A stretch of DNA of 64,000 nucleotides from Bacteroidota bacterium. GTDB taxonomy: Bacteria; Bacteroidota; Bacteroidia; Cytophagales; Cyclobacteriaceae. Where the stretch lies: positions 33,285-97,284 of the forward strand of contig CANIVF010000008.1 in the NCBI GenBank assembly GCA_947470895.1, given 5' to 3'. The position numbers and the translations under genes are program-made. Below are positions 37,550 to 46,912 of the stretch, one piece after another (within the stretch, counting starts at the first letter, position 1; the number at the start of each line of letters is the position of its first letter). A model generated the notes under the pieces. The model saw only the letters and a list, made by a program, of their open reading frames with translations, was not told the origin of the DNA and made no database searches.

Positions 37550-38077
37550 TTAAAAGTTCTTTTCGTTTACTTCTGATGCTCCGTTCTCTTTCAAAATACG
37601 GCTTATCTCCTCTTTGCTCAATTGGTTTGAAGCAAGATCAACAGCCATTACGTGCTTATCATCGGTGCTTCTTAAATCAAACTGACGCGGAGTCTTATAA
37701 GGCTTCATATCACTTACAATGAAGAACGTTCCCACCATACCCAAAGCCGACAATAGTACGGTTAACTCGAACGTCACCGGAATAAAGGGAGGCAATGAAA
37801 CAAAGTTTTTACCACCAATAATCATTGGCCAGTCAAAACCAAGCATCCAGATCTGCATGGTCAATGCCAGAATTGTTCCAGTCATGCCAAAAAGAAAAGC
37901 CGCAATAGGAAGTCTTGAACGCTTATATCCTAAAACTTCATCAAGCCCGTGCACCGGGAAAGGAGTATAAACTTCATGAATCTTAACTCCCTTTTCGCGG
38001 ATACCCTCAACGCCATGAAGCAAAATATCTTCATCATCAAAAATGCCCACTAAAAATTTTTCGTTCGTGTTACTCAT
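37550..38077 (-). CDS. actD: Alternative complex III subunit ActD (DUF3341)
   Basis: 175 residues. The N-terminal cytoplasmic DUF3341 domain (FLVGIFDDEDILLHGVEGI, 8-26) is followed by VYTPFPVHGLDEVLGYKRSR and two membrane helices (about 58-80 and 100-122). ActD is a peripheral-plus-membrane subunit of ACIII next to ActC. It starts 6 bp after actC. Confidence 0.95.
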   Translation of the reverse strand: MSNTNEKFLVGIFDDEDILLHGVEGIREKGVKIHEVYTPFPVHGLDEVLGYKRSRLPIAAFLFGMTGTILALTMQIWMLGFDWPMIIGGKNFVSLPPFIPVTFELTVLLSALGMVGTFFIVSDMKPYKTPRQFDLRSTDDKHVMAVDLASNQLSKEEISRILKENGASEVNEKNF

Positions 38078-38083
38078 AATCTA

Positions 38084-39457
38084 TTAATGCTTCTTTTCGG
38101 AAGATGATTTAATAATACTTTTCACTTCTGCCATGTTGATGACCGGGAAGAATTTTGCAAACAAGAAGAAGGCTGTAAAGAATAAACCAAACGTAAAGAT
38201 GTATTCTCCCACATCATACATGGTAGGATAAAACATCGACCAGCTTGAGGGAAGATAATCACGATGAATAGAGGTGACGATGATTACAAAACGTTCAAAC
38301 CACATTCCGATGTTCACAATGATTGACAAAATGAATGTTGCAACAATATTTGTACGCAATTTCTTCCACCAGAATAACTGGGGAGATATCACATTACAAG
38401 TCATCATTGACCAATAAGCCCACCAATAAGGACCAGTAGCACGATTATAAAAAGCGTAGTATTCTGCAGGCACTTGCCCGTACCATGCAACAAAGAATTC
38501 GGTGATATAAGCGATACCAACAATCGAACCTGTAATAATGATTACAATGTTCATCAACTCAATATGATATATGGTGATATAATCTTCAAGCTTAAACACT
38601 TTACGGGTTACAATCAAAAGAGTCAACACCATCGCAAACCCAGAGAAAATAGCTCCTGCAACAAAATAAGGCGGGAAAATCGTAGTGTGCCAGCCTGGAA
38701 CGATCGAGGTAGCAAAGTCAAACGATACAATAGTGTGAACTGATAATACAAGCGGAGTTGAAAGACCAGCCAGGATTAATGCAACTGATTCGTAACGCAT
38801 CCAGGTTTTTGCTGCTCCATCCCATCCAAAGCTTAGCGCATTGTAGATGGTGGCACGTGTTGTATTTCCCATTCGTACTGCTCTATCGCGGATAACGGCA
38901 AAGTCAGGAATCAAACCAATATACCAGAATACCAATGACACTATGAAGTAGGTGGTAATCGCAAATACGTCCCACAGAAGCGGTGAGTTAAAATTCGCCC
39001 AAAGCGAACCCCAGGTGTTTGGTAATGGCAGAACCCAGTATAATCCAAGCCATAAACGACCCATGTGAACTAATGGGAACGTGGCTGCGCAAATGACAGC
39101 AAAAATTGTCATCGCCTCTGCAGCTCGGTTGATGGACATTCTCCACTTCTGCCGGAACAGCAAAAGAATTGCTGAAATCAGAGTTCCTGCATGACCGATA
39201 CCAACCCACCACACAAAGTTGGTGATATCCCAAGCCCATCCCACTGTCTTATTCAATCCCCACACTCCGACACCTTCCCATAAGAGAGTGACCAGACAGT
39301 ACAACCCGAACATAAAAAGAACGAGTGAGATACTAAAAGCCATCCACCACAATCGGGTAGGTTTTCCCTCTACCTGACGGCTGATGTCTTCGGATACATC
39401 ACGTACAGTCTTTCCTCCTGTTATGAGCGTTTCGCGTATCGATGAAGTTGCTTGCAT
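38084..39457 (-). CDS. actC: Alternative complex III subunit ActC (NrfD family)
   Basis: 457 residues, about ten helices in two bundles as in NrfD/PsrC. Landmarks are WGLNKTVGWAWDITNFVWWV, IGHAGTLISAILLLFRQKWR and WHTTIFPPYFVAGAIFSGFA. ActC provides the quinol-binding membrane pocket beside the ActB iron-sulphur subunit. It follows actB by 35 bp. Confidence 0.96.
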   Translation of the reverse strand: MQATSSIRETLITGGKTVRDVSEDISRQVEGKPTRLWWMAFSISLVLFMFGLYCLVTLLWEGVGVWGLNKTVGWAWDITNFVWWVGIGHAGTLISAILLLFRQKWRMSINRAAEAMTIFAVICAATFPLVHMGRLWLGLYWVLPLPNTWGSLWANFNSPLLWDVFAITTYFIVSLVFWYIGLIPDFAVIRDRAVRMGNTTRATIYNALSFGWDGAAKTWMRYESVALILAGLSTPLVLSVHTIVSFDFATSIVPGWHTTIFPPYFVAGAIFSGFAMVLTLLIVTRKVFKLEDYITIYHIELMNIVIIITGSIVGIAYITEFFVAWYGQVPAEYYAFYNRATGPYWWAYWSMMTCNVISPQLFWWKKLRTNIVATFILSIIVNIGMWFERFVIIVTSIHRDYLPSSWSMFYPTMYDVGEYIFTFGLFFTAFFLFAKFFPVINMAEVKSIIKSSSEKKH

Positions 39458-39492
39458 ACTTTAGTTGCGGATCAAATTCTAATAATAAACTT

Positions 39493-42400
39493 TTATGCGT
39501 TCTCTTTTGCTTTATCCTTATTTCTAATCTTGGTGAGATAGAAAATATTCGGTTTCACCCCGATATCTTCCAACACACGATAAGCTCTTGGATTACCAAT
39601 CTTCTTATCGATACCATAATTGAATACTTTCTCAGTCTTACCGTCTTTCTCTACCTCTACATAATGTTCAATCTTCAACAGCTTGCTGATTTTGCTTTCA
39701 GGATTATTCATATCACCAAACAGAATTGCACCTGAAGCACAAGATGCCTGACAAGCAGTCGTTACTTCTCCATCCTGCAGTGGTCTGCGTTCTCTCTTGG
39801 CATTTAACTTTCCTCCCTGTATACGCTGAATGCAGAATGAACACTTCTCCATTACACCGCGTGAGCGAACAGTAACTTCAGGGTTAAGAACCATTCTGCC
39901 CAAGTCAGTATTCATCGCTGGGTTAGACTGGTAGAACTGTTGGTTATCGTGATACTTAAACCAATTGAATCGTCTTACTTTATAGGGACAGTTGTTGGCA
40001 CAATAGCGTGTACCGATGCAACGGTTATAAGTCATTTGGTTAAGACCTTCTGTGCTGTGTGTCGTTGCCGCTACCGGACATACGGTTTCACATGGAGCAT
40101 TATTACAATGCTGACACATCATTGGTTGGAAAACTACTTCTGGGTTTTCCGAAGCGATTTCCGCTGCTTTGTAATCTTCAGGATTCGCATCACTGCTATA
40201 GTAGCGGTCGATACGCAACCAATGCATCTCTCTTCTGTTGATCACTTCTTGTTTACCAACAAGCGCAACGTTGTTTTCTACATTACAGGCCACTACGCAC
40301 GAACCACAACCTGTACACGTGTTCAGGTCGATGGCCATTCCCCAATGGTGATTATTATATTCGTGACCTTTCCACAAGCTTAAGGTAGCTGCATCAACTT
40401 TTTTATCCCAATTGGTGACCATCGGGTTCTCACGACCTGCAGATGCATCTTTCTTAAACTCACTTAAGACAGACTCTTGAATCACACTATGGCGCCCCAT
40501 GTAAGTTTGATGGATCTGTGTTTGAGCAATCTGGAATGCTTCTTCAGTTTTGACAAGGGTAACACCACTAGATACATTAAAGGATAAACTTTCACCCGAA
40601 GCATTTACCAATGGATAAGCATTTGCCCCGATGCCCTCACCTACTTTACCCACTTTCGTTCTTCCATAACCCACCGCAACGCCTAACGTGCCGGGAGCTT
40701 GACCTGGTTGAACTAAAGCCGCAACGCGAATGGTTTTTCCGTTGGCCGTAAGGTCTACTAATTGTGTTTTGCCTTCTGAATCATTATCAATGCCCTTCGC
40801 AGTAGCATCTTTTTGAGATATGGTTACATAATGATCCCATGTCGCTTTAGTAATAGGATCTGGTAATTCCTGAAGAAGAGGGTTATTAGCTTGCGAGCCA
40901 TTTCCGACTCCATAACCTTCAAAAATCACTAATTCAAATTCATCACCTGCCTTTACTGATGATACAGCAGCAAGAGCAGCATCTACGTTACCCGCAAATG
41001 CAAATGTTGTGGATTCGCTAGCCACTTCAAATACACCATCATATAAACACTTATCCCAGAATGCCTGGAAATCAGTGATGGTATTTTGTGCTGCAAAGAA
41101 CCTGTTTCTCCAATATTCTTGTACAAAACTGAAATACTCCGTATTCGTCTCACCTGCCCATACCAATAAACTTTCAGGTGCCTGACGAGTTTTGAATAAT
41201 GCTGTAATGGCCGGCTGAGAAAGACTGAATGAATTCCATTTAGGCTCAGCATCATTCCATGATTCCAGATAATGATGATCCGGTGCCATGTAAGCAGAAA
41301 CTGATGCAGTCTCATCGGGTGTTGTTGATGTGGAGATCGTGAGCGAAATTTTCGTCAATGCTCCTCCCAACAGTTCACCGTTTGGATGATCGTATACAGG
41401 ATTACAATTATAAAAAATAACGCCATCTACCTTACCATCTTTTGCCTCCGCGATGAATGCGTTCATCTCTTCGTCATTTCCCTGACGAAAATTAACCGGA
41501 GCCGTTGGTAGAATTGTTGAACCGTAGTTGCCCAACAAATTGTTAATGGCATTCACTACGATCTGAACGTTTTTATCATTCGATCCGGATACTACCAGAG
41601 AAGCACCCTGATTCGCTATTAAATCTTCAACTGCCTTAGTAAGATGAGCGATTTCACTCTTGCCACTGTTACCTGATAATAGACTATATAATTGCGTTAC
41701 TACCGCGCCTATTTGCGAAGGCTTGATCATTGAACGATAGTCGGCATTAGCACCCGTTAACGATAAGTTTGACTCGAAAGAATACAAGCGCGACATGTCA
41801 CGCTTTTCTTCGCTGATCGTACGAGTGGTGGAAAACTGTTTTGTGAATTCAATAGGAGAAATCCAGGTTCCTAAAAAGTCGGCACCAATACTTACGATAA
41901 CTTTAGCTTTACTAAAATCATAAGAAGGGATCATGGCAGTACCAAATGATTCCTGATTCGCCTTTAAAATTCCATAGTTAGAAACCTGATCATACTGAAC
42001 CACCTTGGTGGTTGGATACTTTGCTTTGAATTTTTCTATCGCTGCTTTCGTACTCGGGCTTAATATGGTGTTGCTCACCAACCTGATTTGGCCACCCTTT
42101 GTGGTAATCTCATTCAGCTTTGCAATAACTTCTTTATCAAGAGTTTCCCAATCACCAGCCTGATCTTTAACTTTTGGTCCACGTAAGCGGTAGTTGTCAT
42201 ACAACGATAGAACCGAAGCTTCAACCTGAGCATTCGTGCCTCCTAAGGTAACTTTAGATAGACTATTGCCATCAATTTTGATTGGACGCCCGTCCCTCAC
42301 CTTTACCACAATGGAGCAATAATCGCCACCATTGGTGTATGTTGAAGCATAATAATTAGGGATACCAGGATCTGCATCAACCGGTTTATTCACATAAGGA

Positions 42401-42606
42401 ATAGCTTTACGGATTGGGGCTTCGCAAGCTGCCAGGGAAGCTGCTGCTACACTAAAACCCATCATCTTTAAGAAGTCTCTGCGTGAGTGACCTGGATCCT
42501 CCTGAACAGCTAAGTCCACAAACTCCTTATCTGCATGCTTTACAAATGAGGGGTCATTTTTTAGTTGGGGTAATCCTTTCCAGTACGTCTTTTTTGTATT
42601 GCTCAT
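39493..42606 (-). CDS. actB: Alternative complex III subunit ActB, molybdopterin-like iron-sulphur protein
   Basis: 1037 residues. A non-cleaved Tat-like signal, SRRDFLKMMGFSVAAASLAA (41-60), is followed by Cys61. Residues about 65-720 resemble the molybdopterin oxidoreductase fold, but in ACIII this part carries no Mo cofactor. The C-terminal 755-960 is ferredoxin-like with four cysteine clusters: CTGCGSCVVAC, CQHCNNAPCETVCP, CIGTRYCANNCP and CSFCIQRI followed by CQASC. These hold the Fe-S clusters that carry electrons from quinol to the haems. It lies 34 bp after actA. Confidence 0.96.
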   Translation of the reverse strand: MSNTKKTYWKGLPQLKNDPSFVKHADKEFVDLAVQEDPGHSRRDFLKMMGFSVAAASLAACEAPIRKAIPYVNKPVDADPGIPNYYASTYTNGGDYCSIVVKVRDGRPIKIDGNSLSKVTLGGTNAQVEASVLSLYDNYRLRGPKVKDQAGDWETLDKEVIAKLNEITTKGGQIRLVSNTILSPSTKAAIEKFKAKYPTTKVVQYDQVSNYGILKANQESFGTAMIPSYDFSKAKVIVSIGADFLGTWISPIEFTKQFSTTRTISEEKRDMSRLYSFESNLSLTGANADYRSMIKPSQIGAVVTQLYSLLSGNSGKSEIAHLTKAVEDLIANQGASLVVSGSNDKNVQIVVNAINNLLGNYGSTILPTAPVNFRQGNDEEMNAFIAEAKDGKVDGVIFYNCNPVYDHPNGELLGGALTKISLTISTSTTPDETASVSAYMAPDHHYLESWNDAEPKWNSFSLSQPAITALFKTRQAPESLLVWAGETNTEYFSFVQEYWRNRFFAAQNTITDFQAFWDKCLYDGVFEVASESTTFAFAGNVDAALAAVSSVKAGDEFELVIFEGYGVGNGSQANNPLLQELPDPITKATWDHYVTISQKDATAKGIDNDSEGKTQLVDLTANGKTIRVAALVQPGQAPGTLGVAVGYGRTKVGKVGEGIGANAYPLVNASGESLSFNVSSGVTLVKTEEAFQIAQTQIHQTYMGRHSVIQESVLSEFKKDASAGRENPMVTNWDKKVDAATLSLWKGHEYNNHHWGMAIDLNTCTGCGSCVVACNVENNVALVGKQEVINRREMHWLRIDRYYSSDANPEDYKAAEIASENPEVVFQPMMCQHCNNAPCETVCPVAATTHSTEGLNQMTYNRCIGTRYCANNCPYKVRRFNWFKYHDNQQFYQSNPAMNTDLGRMVLNPEVTVRSRGVMEKCSFCIQRIQGGKLNAKRERRPLQDGEVTTACQASCASGAILFGDMNNPESKISKLLKIEHYVEVEKDGKTEKVFNYGIDKKIGNPRAYRVLEDIGVKPNIFYLTKIRNKDKAKENA

Positions 42607-42640
42607 AGATTCAAAATCCAGTCGAGATCAAATAATTAAA

Positions 42641-43903
42641 TTAATAGTGGCACTTTGAACATTCAAGACCACCGATGTCTTCTACCTTCATGGCTTTTTT
42701 GCCATTATGTAGTTCCAGCAGCTTATCGTAATAAGCATTGCCCCTGGTATTTACATCTGTTTTGCGATGGCAATCAATACACCATCCCATAGTCAGTAAT
42801 GAATATTGTTTAACCACATCCATTTCCTGAACAGGACCATGGCAAGTCTGGCATTCAACACCTGCTACGTTTACGTGCTGAGAGTGATTAAAATAAGCTA
42901 AATCCGGTAGGTTGTGAATTCTAACCCATTCAATTGGCTTTTGCTTACCCGTATATGATGCTGTCTTTACATCATAACCAATAGCCGCATAAATTTTTGC
43001 GATCTCGCCTTCACCCGTGTTTGTTCCCTTCTGGATTTGAGTATGACAATTCATACAGATATTAGGAGATGGAATATTAGCCTGCTTCCCTTTGATGGCA
43101 CCTGTGTGGCAATACTTACAATCAATTTCATATTGACCAGCATGTATTTTGTGGGAGAAAGCAATGGGTTGCTTGGGTTGATAATTTTGTTGAATACCAA
43201 TAGAATACAATCCATCAATCACAGTCTTAAATGACACCGCGGCAACGATGAAAACAATCAAAAAGACAAAACCTGTACTTCTAAAAATGGTGCCTGGTGT
43301 ATAAGGTGAGTTAATAATCTCGTTATCTTCCGCACTGAGGTCTTTTTGATCAAGATATTTCTTAAGAGCAGTGATGATGAGTCCAAGTATGATCAGTAAT
43401 AAGAGCAGGATCACAATCATTCCAACCAATATAACATTCATATAAGAGTTCGGAATTCCAGAACCCTCACCACCTGCTGTAATAGACGTGGTGCCTGGCG
43501 GAGGAGCATCTGGCTTTTCAGCCTCTGCTTTCACATAAGCAAGAATGCTCATGATCTGATCATCGGTATAATTAGTGAAAGCCGTCATCTGGCTTTTGTT
43601 AAACTCAGTATAGAGTTTGTTAGCATAAGCATCGCCACTGGCAATTACTTTAGCGGGGTTGCGAACCCATGATTTAATCCAATCAATACTCGGAACCCGA
43701 GTCTCTACACCAGCCAGGGCCGGGCCCACCAACTTTTGTTTCACTCTATGGCAAGATTTACAGTTGCCGTTGAACAAGGCTTCCCCTGCACTGATTACAG
43801 CTGGGTCTTTGGAAATGTCTTGAGCAAATGAATTGAAACTTAAAGTAACTAAGAATAGAGCAAGGGCTATGAATTTAACGGAATCAGATAATCCTTTCTT
43901 CAT
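42641..43903 (-). CDS. actA: Alternative complex III subunit ActA with fused N-terminal cytochrome c domain
   Basis: 420 residues from the ATG at 43903 (MKKGLSDSVKFIALALF...SFAQ, a signal peptide). An in-frame ATG at 43945 falls inside the promoter -7 box and is rejected. Residues about 30-130 are a class I cytochrome c: CKSCH at 48-52 and a Met ligand in KSQMTAF. A membrane helix follows (about 155-180), another hydrophobic segment lies near 205-225, then the pentahaem domain with CKYCH, CMNCH, CQTCH, CIDCH and CSKCH. That is six CxxCH sites, one more than the pentahaem ActA core. ActA is the periplasmic multihaem subunit that hands electrons on. It is the first gene of the operon. Confidence 0.95.
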   Translation of the reverse strand: MKKGLSDSVKFIALALFLVTLSFNSFAQDISKDPAVISAGEALFNGNCKSCHRVKQKLVGPALAGVETRVPSIDWIKSWVRNPAKVIASGDAYANKLYTEFNKSQMTAFTNYTDDQIMSILAYVKAEAEKPDAPPPGTTSITAGGEGSGIPNSYMNVILVGMIVILLLLLIILGLIITALKKYLDQKDLSAEDNEIINSPYTPGTIFRSTGFVFLIVFIVAAVSFKTVIDGLYSIGIQQNYQPKQPIAFSHKIHAGQYEIDCKYCHTGAIKGKQANIPSPNICMNCHTQIQKGTNTGEGEIAKIYAAIGYDVKTASYTGKQKPIEWVRIHNLPDLAYFNHSQHVNVAGVECQTCHGPVQEMDVVKQYSLLTMGWCIDCHRKTDVNTRGNAYYDKLLELHNGKKAMKVEDIGGLECSKCHY

Positions 43904-43942
43904 CGTGACACGTTTAGGTAACCGCTGTTTTACGGAATCGCA

Positions 43943-43973
43943 CAAATCTACACTGTGAATGCATTATTTCAAA
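43943..43973 (-). promoter_or_regulatory. Promoter of the act-cta respiratory operon
   Basis: Read on the minus strand: TTTG (43970-43973), 19 bp, then TAGATTTG (43943-43950), a full match to TAnnTTTG. The transcript would start near 43936 with about a 32-nt leader before the actA ATG at 43903. It is the only convincing promoter I see for the thirteen-gene run down to the terminator at 28.8 kb. Confidence 0.7.
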
Positions 43974-44152
43974 TTAATTTTAAATGTTGGAGGGTAATAT
44001 TTTATAGCCAATCTGAAATCACAAAAGGTATGCTCCTGTACTATTATTATAGTAGAGCTTGGTAACTTCACCGCTATGGATAAAGTAAATACAATTATTT
44101 AGAATCAATTTAAATTATATAAAGTGATTCGGATCATTAACCAAATTGCAAC

Positions 44153-44719
44153 ATGACTCCATTTGAATATGTAAGTGTGCTCATTTCCATAATCTTAGGA
44201 TTAGGAATTTCACAACTCGTAACAGGAGTTACCGACCTGATACACCGATGGGAGCGCGTGAAATTCTATTGGCCACACATGCTTTGGATCGGGTTCATTT
44301 TCTTTCTACACATTCAGGATTGGTGGATCCTGTATGATTTAAAAAATCTTTCTACCTGGAAGTTGCATACTTTTTTATTTACCGTGCTTTATCCGATCAA
44401 CCTTTTTATTCTGGCGCGCCTGCTATTCCCGTTTGGTTCTGAAGGAGAGGATACTGATTTGAAAACATTCTATTTTAAGAATTTCAGAAGAATTTTTGTT
44501 TGGGCAATCATCTCCGTGGGATTATCCATCATAGACAATGTATTACTCAACAACTTATCGCTTCTTGAACAACCTCTTCAACTATCCTTGCTGGGCTTCT
44601 TATCCTTTATTACCATAAAGAATTACCAACATGAGTGGATTCATAAAATGATCGTGATTCTTTTATCGGGGCTTCTGATAATCAGTATGGTTTCACGCGA
44701 TTGGACTATCCGTTCTTAA
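44153..44719 (+). CDS. Multi-pass membrane protein of unknown function
   Basis: 188 residues with about six hydrophobic helices (for example EYVSVLISIILGLGISQLVT and MLWIGFIFFLHIQDWWILY). Charged residues lie between the helices, notably GSEGEDTDLKTF in a central loop. It is divergent from actA and its end overlaps the end of the convergent DUF1295 gene by 14 bp. I do not recognise a specific family; the N-terminal EY-SVLISIILGLGI pattern is common among small Bacteroidota membrane proteins. The coding call rests on length, composition and coherent helices. Confidence 0.65.
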   Translation: MTPFEYVSVLISIILGLGISQLVTGVTDLIHRWERVKFYWPHMLWIGFIFFLHIQDWWILYDLKNLSTWKLHTFLFTVLYPINLFILARLLFPFGSEGEDTDLKTFYFKNFRRIFVWAIISVGLSIIDNVLLNNLSLLEQPLQLSLLGFLSFITIKNYQHEWIHKMIVILLSGLLIISMVSRDWTIRS

Positions 44720-45329
44720 ATAGACCAGGAAACAATAATCCCGTGTTTCTTTTATAACCGGCAAATTCAGCATATCGCGATAGCGACTTGTCTTTTTTAA
44801 TCATGTTAGGTATGAATGCTCCTACGAAGAATAGTGTAATGCCTGCAAACCCTAACCAACTTGCACTGACGAGCGCAAAGCCACCATAGATCATCAGCTC
44901 CCCCAGATAATTTATATTTCTGGATCGACTAAAAAAACCATCGGTGATTAATCCTGATTTGTATTGGAGCGTAAAATATTTCTGGGCATCGCTACCAAAA
45001 TGAAGCATCACTCCTATCATGCAGCATGCTACTGATATTCCAATTAGATAAGGAGGTGTTATTGTATTGGAACTGATCAGAATAAATGGAGCAATCCAAT
45101 AAAGGCCCATGACCAGGAAAACAAAAATCGCATATGGTGTGGAAACATTCTGCTCCCATTGCTTATCCGGAAAGATCTTATCCTTTAAAAGCCACAACAG
45201 TCCATAGCTGCCATGAAGTGCGAGGTACACCCATGCTGAAGTCGAAAAATTATGAAAATAAAACATCAGTCCAACCACTACGAGGGCTGTCATTCCCTTG
45301 TGAAGATTGACCGGATACTTTAACTTCAT
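44706..45329 (-). CDS. DUF1295 / isoprenylcysteine methyltransferase-like membrane protein
   Basis: 207 residues, about five helices. The C-terminal half has the steroid-5-alpha-reductase/ICMT-type pattern: LQYKSGLITDGFFSRSRNIN followed by YLGELMIYGGF, then KDKSLSRYAEFAGYK. In this superfamily the region binds NADPH or S-adenosylmethionine; the RSRNINYLGE block favours the DUF1295/methyltransferase side. The substrate is unknown. It starts 6 bp after the aldose epimerase gene. Confidence 0.8.
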   Translation of the reverse strand: MKLKYPVNLHKGMTALVVVGLMFYFHNFSTSAWVYLALHGSYGLLWLLKDKIFPDKQWEQNVSTPYAIFVFLVMGLYWIAPFILISSNTITPPYLIGISVACCMIGVMLHFGSDAQKYFTLQYKSGLITDGFFSRSRNINYLGELMIYGGFALVSASWLGFAGITLFFVGAFIPNMIKKDKSLSRYAEFAGYKRNTGLLFPGLFKNG

Positions 45330-45335
45330 AGCGGG

Positions 45336-46457
45336 TTATTGAACTTTAAACTTATATACGGTCTTGTGCTGATACACTTCTCCTGGATTCAACACCGTGC
45401 TGGGAAAATTTGGTTGATTGGGGGAATCTGGGAAATGTTGCGTTTCGAGGCAAAACGCAGACCGAAACTCATACTTCTTCCCTCCTTTTCCGATGTCTTT
45501 GCCATTCAGAAAATTACCTGAATAAAATTGAAGCCCTGGTTCTGTCGTCCACACTTCCATCACTCTACCTGAGGTAGGTTCGGAGACGGTAGCCGCTAAT
45601 GAAAGCCCTTCATTCTTACGGATGAGTACCCAATTGTGATCGTATCCTTTTCCGTTTTTCAATTGATCATCATCTGAATCTATACGCTCTCCTATTCGTG
45701 TAGCCTTGGTGAAATCAAAGTAAGTACCCTTCACGTCCTTTAATTCACCGGATGGAATAAGGCCTTGATCAACCGGTGTAAACTTATCGGCATTGATAAA
45801 TAAAGAGTGGTCGAGAATGGTGCCACTCCCGGCACCGGCCAAATTAAAAAAAGAATGATGAGTCAGGTTAACGATGGTAGTCTTGTCGGTAGTCGCTTCA
45901 TAATCAATCATTAATTCATTCTCATCGGTTAGCGAGTAGGTTACTTTTACAGTTAGATTTCCCGGGTAACCCTCCTCACCGTCTTTGCTTAAGTAATAGA
46001 GTTCGATTTTATTTAGCGAATCTACTTTATCCAATCTCCAGGTTACATTATGAAAGCCTTGCGGCCCACCATGCAAAGCATTTGCTCCATTATTTGTTTT
46101 TAACTGATATTCTGTCCCATTCAAAGAAAATTTTCCTTTGGCTATGCGGTTGCCATATCGGCCAATAAGGGCTCCAAAATAAGGATTTCCTCCAGGGTAT
46201 TGCTCCGCAGAATCATATCCTAATACCACGTCATCAAAATCCCCATTTTTACCAGGCACAACTAATGAAATAAGTTTACCGCCATAAGGAGTAATGGTTG
46301 CCATCATTCCATTTTTGTTGGTGAGCGTATCTACCATTTCACTTAGGGATGGAATCGTGCTCAAATTACTTTCCTGCATAGGATCTTGTTTTTTTTCAGT
46401 GGAACAAGCTGCGCTCAAAAGAGCACCTAGAATTACAATTGATGAAAGACCTTTCAT
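45336..46457 (-). CDS. galM: Aldose 1-epimerase (mutarotase), lipoprotein form
   Basis: 373 residues from the ATG at 46457, giving a lipoprotein signal (LGALLSAAC, Cys18); an in-frame ATG at 46502 would put an extra non-signal stretch first. The GalM fold is complete: YGGKLISLVVPGKNG, NPYFGALIGRYGNRIAKGKF, the catalytic His in LTHHSFFNLAG, the DHNWVL strand, and the catalytic Glu in FCLETQHFPDSPN. It interconverts alpha and beta anomers of hexoses, here in the periplasm as a membrane-anchored enzyme. Confidence 0.93.
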   Translation of the reverse strand: MKGLSSIVILGALLSAACSTEKKQDPMQESNLSTIPSLSEMVDTLTNKNGMMATITPYGGKLISLVVPGKNGDFDDVVLGYDSAEQYPGGNPYFGALIGRYGNRIAKGKFSLNGTEYQLKTNNGANALHGGPQGFHNVTWRLDKVDSLNKIELYYLSKDGEEGYPGNLTVKVTYSLTDENELMIDYEATTDKTTIVNLTHHSFFNLAGAGSGTILDHSLFINADKFTPVDQGLIPSGELKDVKGTYFDFTKATRIGERIDSDDDQLKNGKGYDHNWVLIRKNEGLSLAATVSEPTSGRVMEVWTTEPGLQFYSGNFLNGKDIGKGGKKYEFRSAFCLETQHFPDSPNQPNFPSTVLNPGEVYQHKTVYKFKVQ

Positions 46458-46556
46458 TGCATCAATATAAATAAAAAAATACAGGTTGATAAAAATTTTC
46501 ACATGAACGGAGTAACACGATTATGAGGATAATCGATCATCCTGATTTGCCCAAAA

Positions 46557-46571
46557 AACCTCCGTGAGGTT
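46557..46571 (-). terminator. Small terminator after the 58-residue gene
   Basis: On the minus strand a 6-bp stem AACCTC/GAGGTT with a 3-nt loop is followed by four further T. It lies about 40 bp past the stop of the 46612-46788 small gene. Confidence 0.5.
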
Positions 46572-46611
46572 ATCTTAAAAAAAAAATAATGAATAAAAAA
46601 TAAGAATACAC

Positions 46612-46788
46612 TTACTTGAATGGATCACTTCCAAAAAGCTCAACGCGTCTGTCAGCCTCCGTTTTTCTCATCCATGATTCCAAAAACTTTGCATAAAATT
46701 CACTTAATTTTTTACCGTGACGATTAGTTACAAATTTTAGTTTTGAAGAAGTGGGGTTAATGCCATTTGATGAAATTACCGTTTGCAT
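46612..46788 (-). CDS. Small 58-residue protein of unknown function
   Basis: An ATG-to-TAA frame of 58 codons, too short for most gene callers. The product begins MQTVISSNGINPTSS and contains TNRHGKKLSEFYAKFLESWM and a C-terminal ELFGSDPFK. It is rich in charged residues with an amphipathic helix predicted around 28-50. No signal peptide or membrane helix is visible. Support comes from sensible codon use and a terminator 40 bp downstream; no convincing promoter was found. It could be a small regulator or a leaderless peptide, but that is a guess. Confidence 0.45.
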   Translation of the reverse strand: MQTVISSNGINPTSSKLKFVTNRHGKKLSEFYAKFLESWMRKTEADRRVELFGSDPFK

Positions 46789-46912
46789 AACTTAAAATTT
46801 AAAATAGGGACTAGATTTTGATTCTCTGGTGCAAGTTCCATTTGGAATAACTAAATGTAAATGATAAGCATCATCTTTTAATAACATTTTAAATATTTTT
46901 TTGAGATTATCG

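Noticed and set aside
39940..40383. 147-codon frame antisense to actB
   Set aside because: It mirrors the Cys-rich ferredoxin region of actB; the apparent Thr/Val-rich product is a shadow.
43904..43945. Longer start for actA
   Set aside because: It would begin inside the promoter and precedes a good signal peptide starting at 43903.
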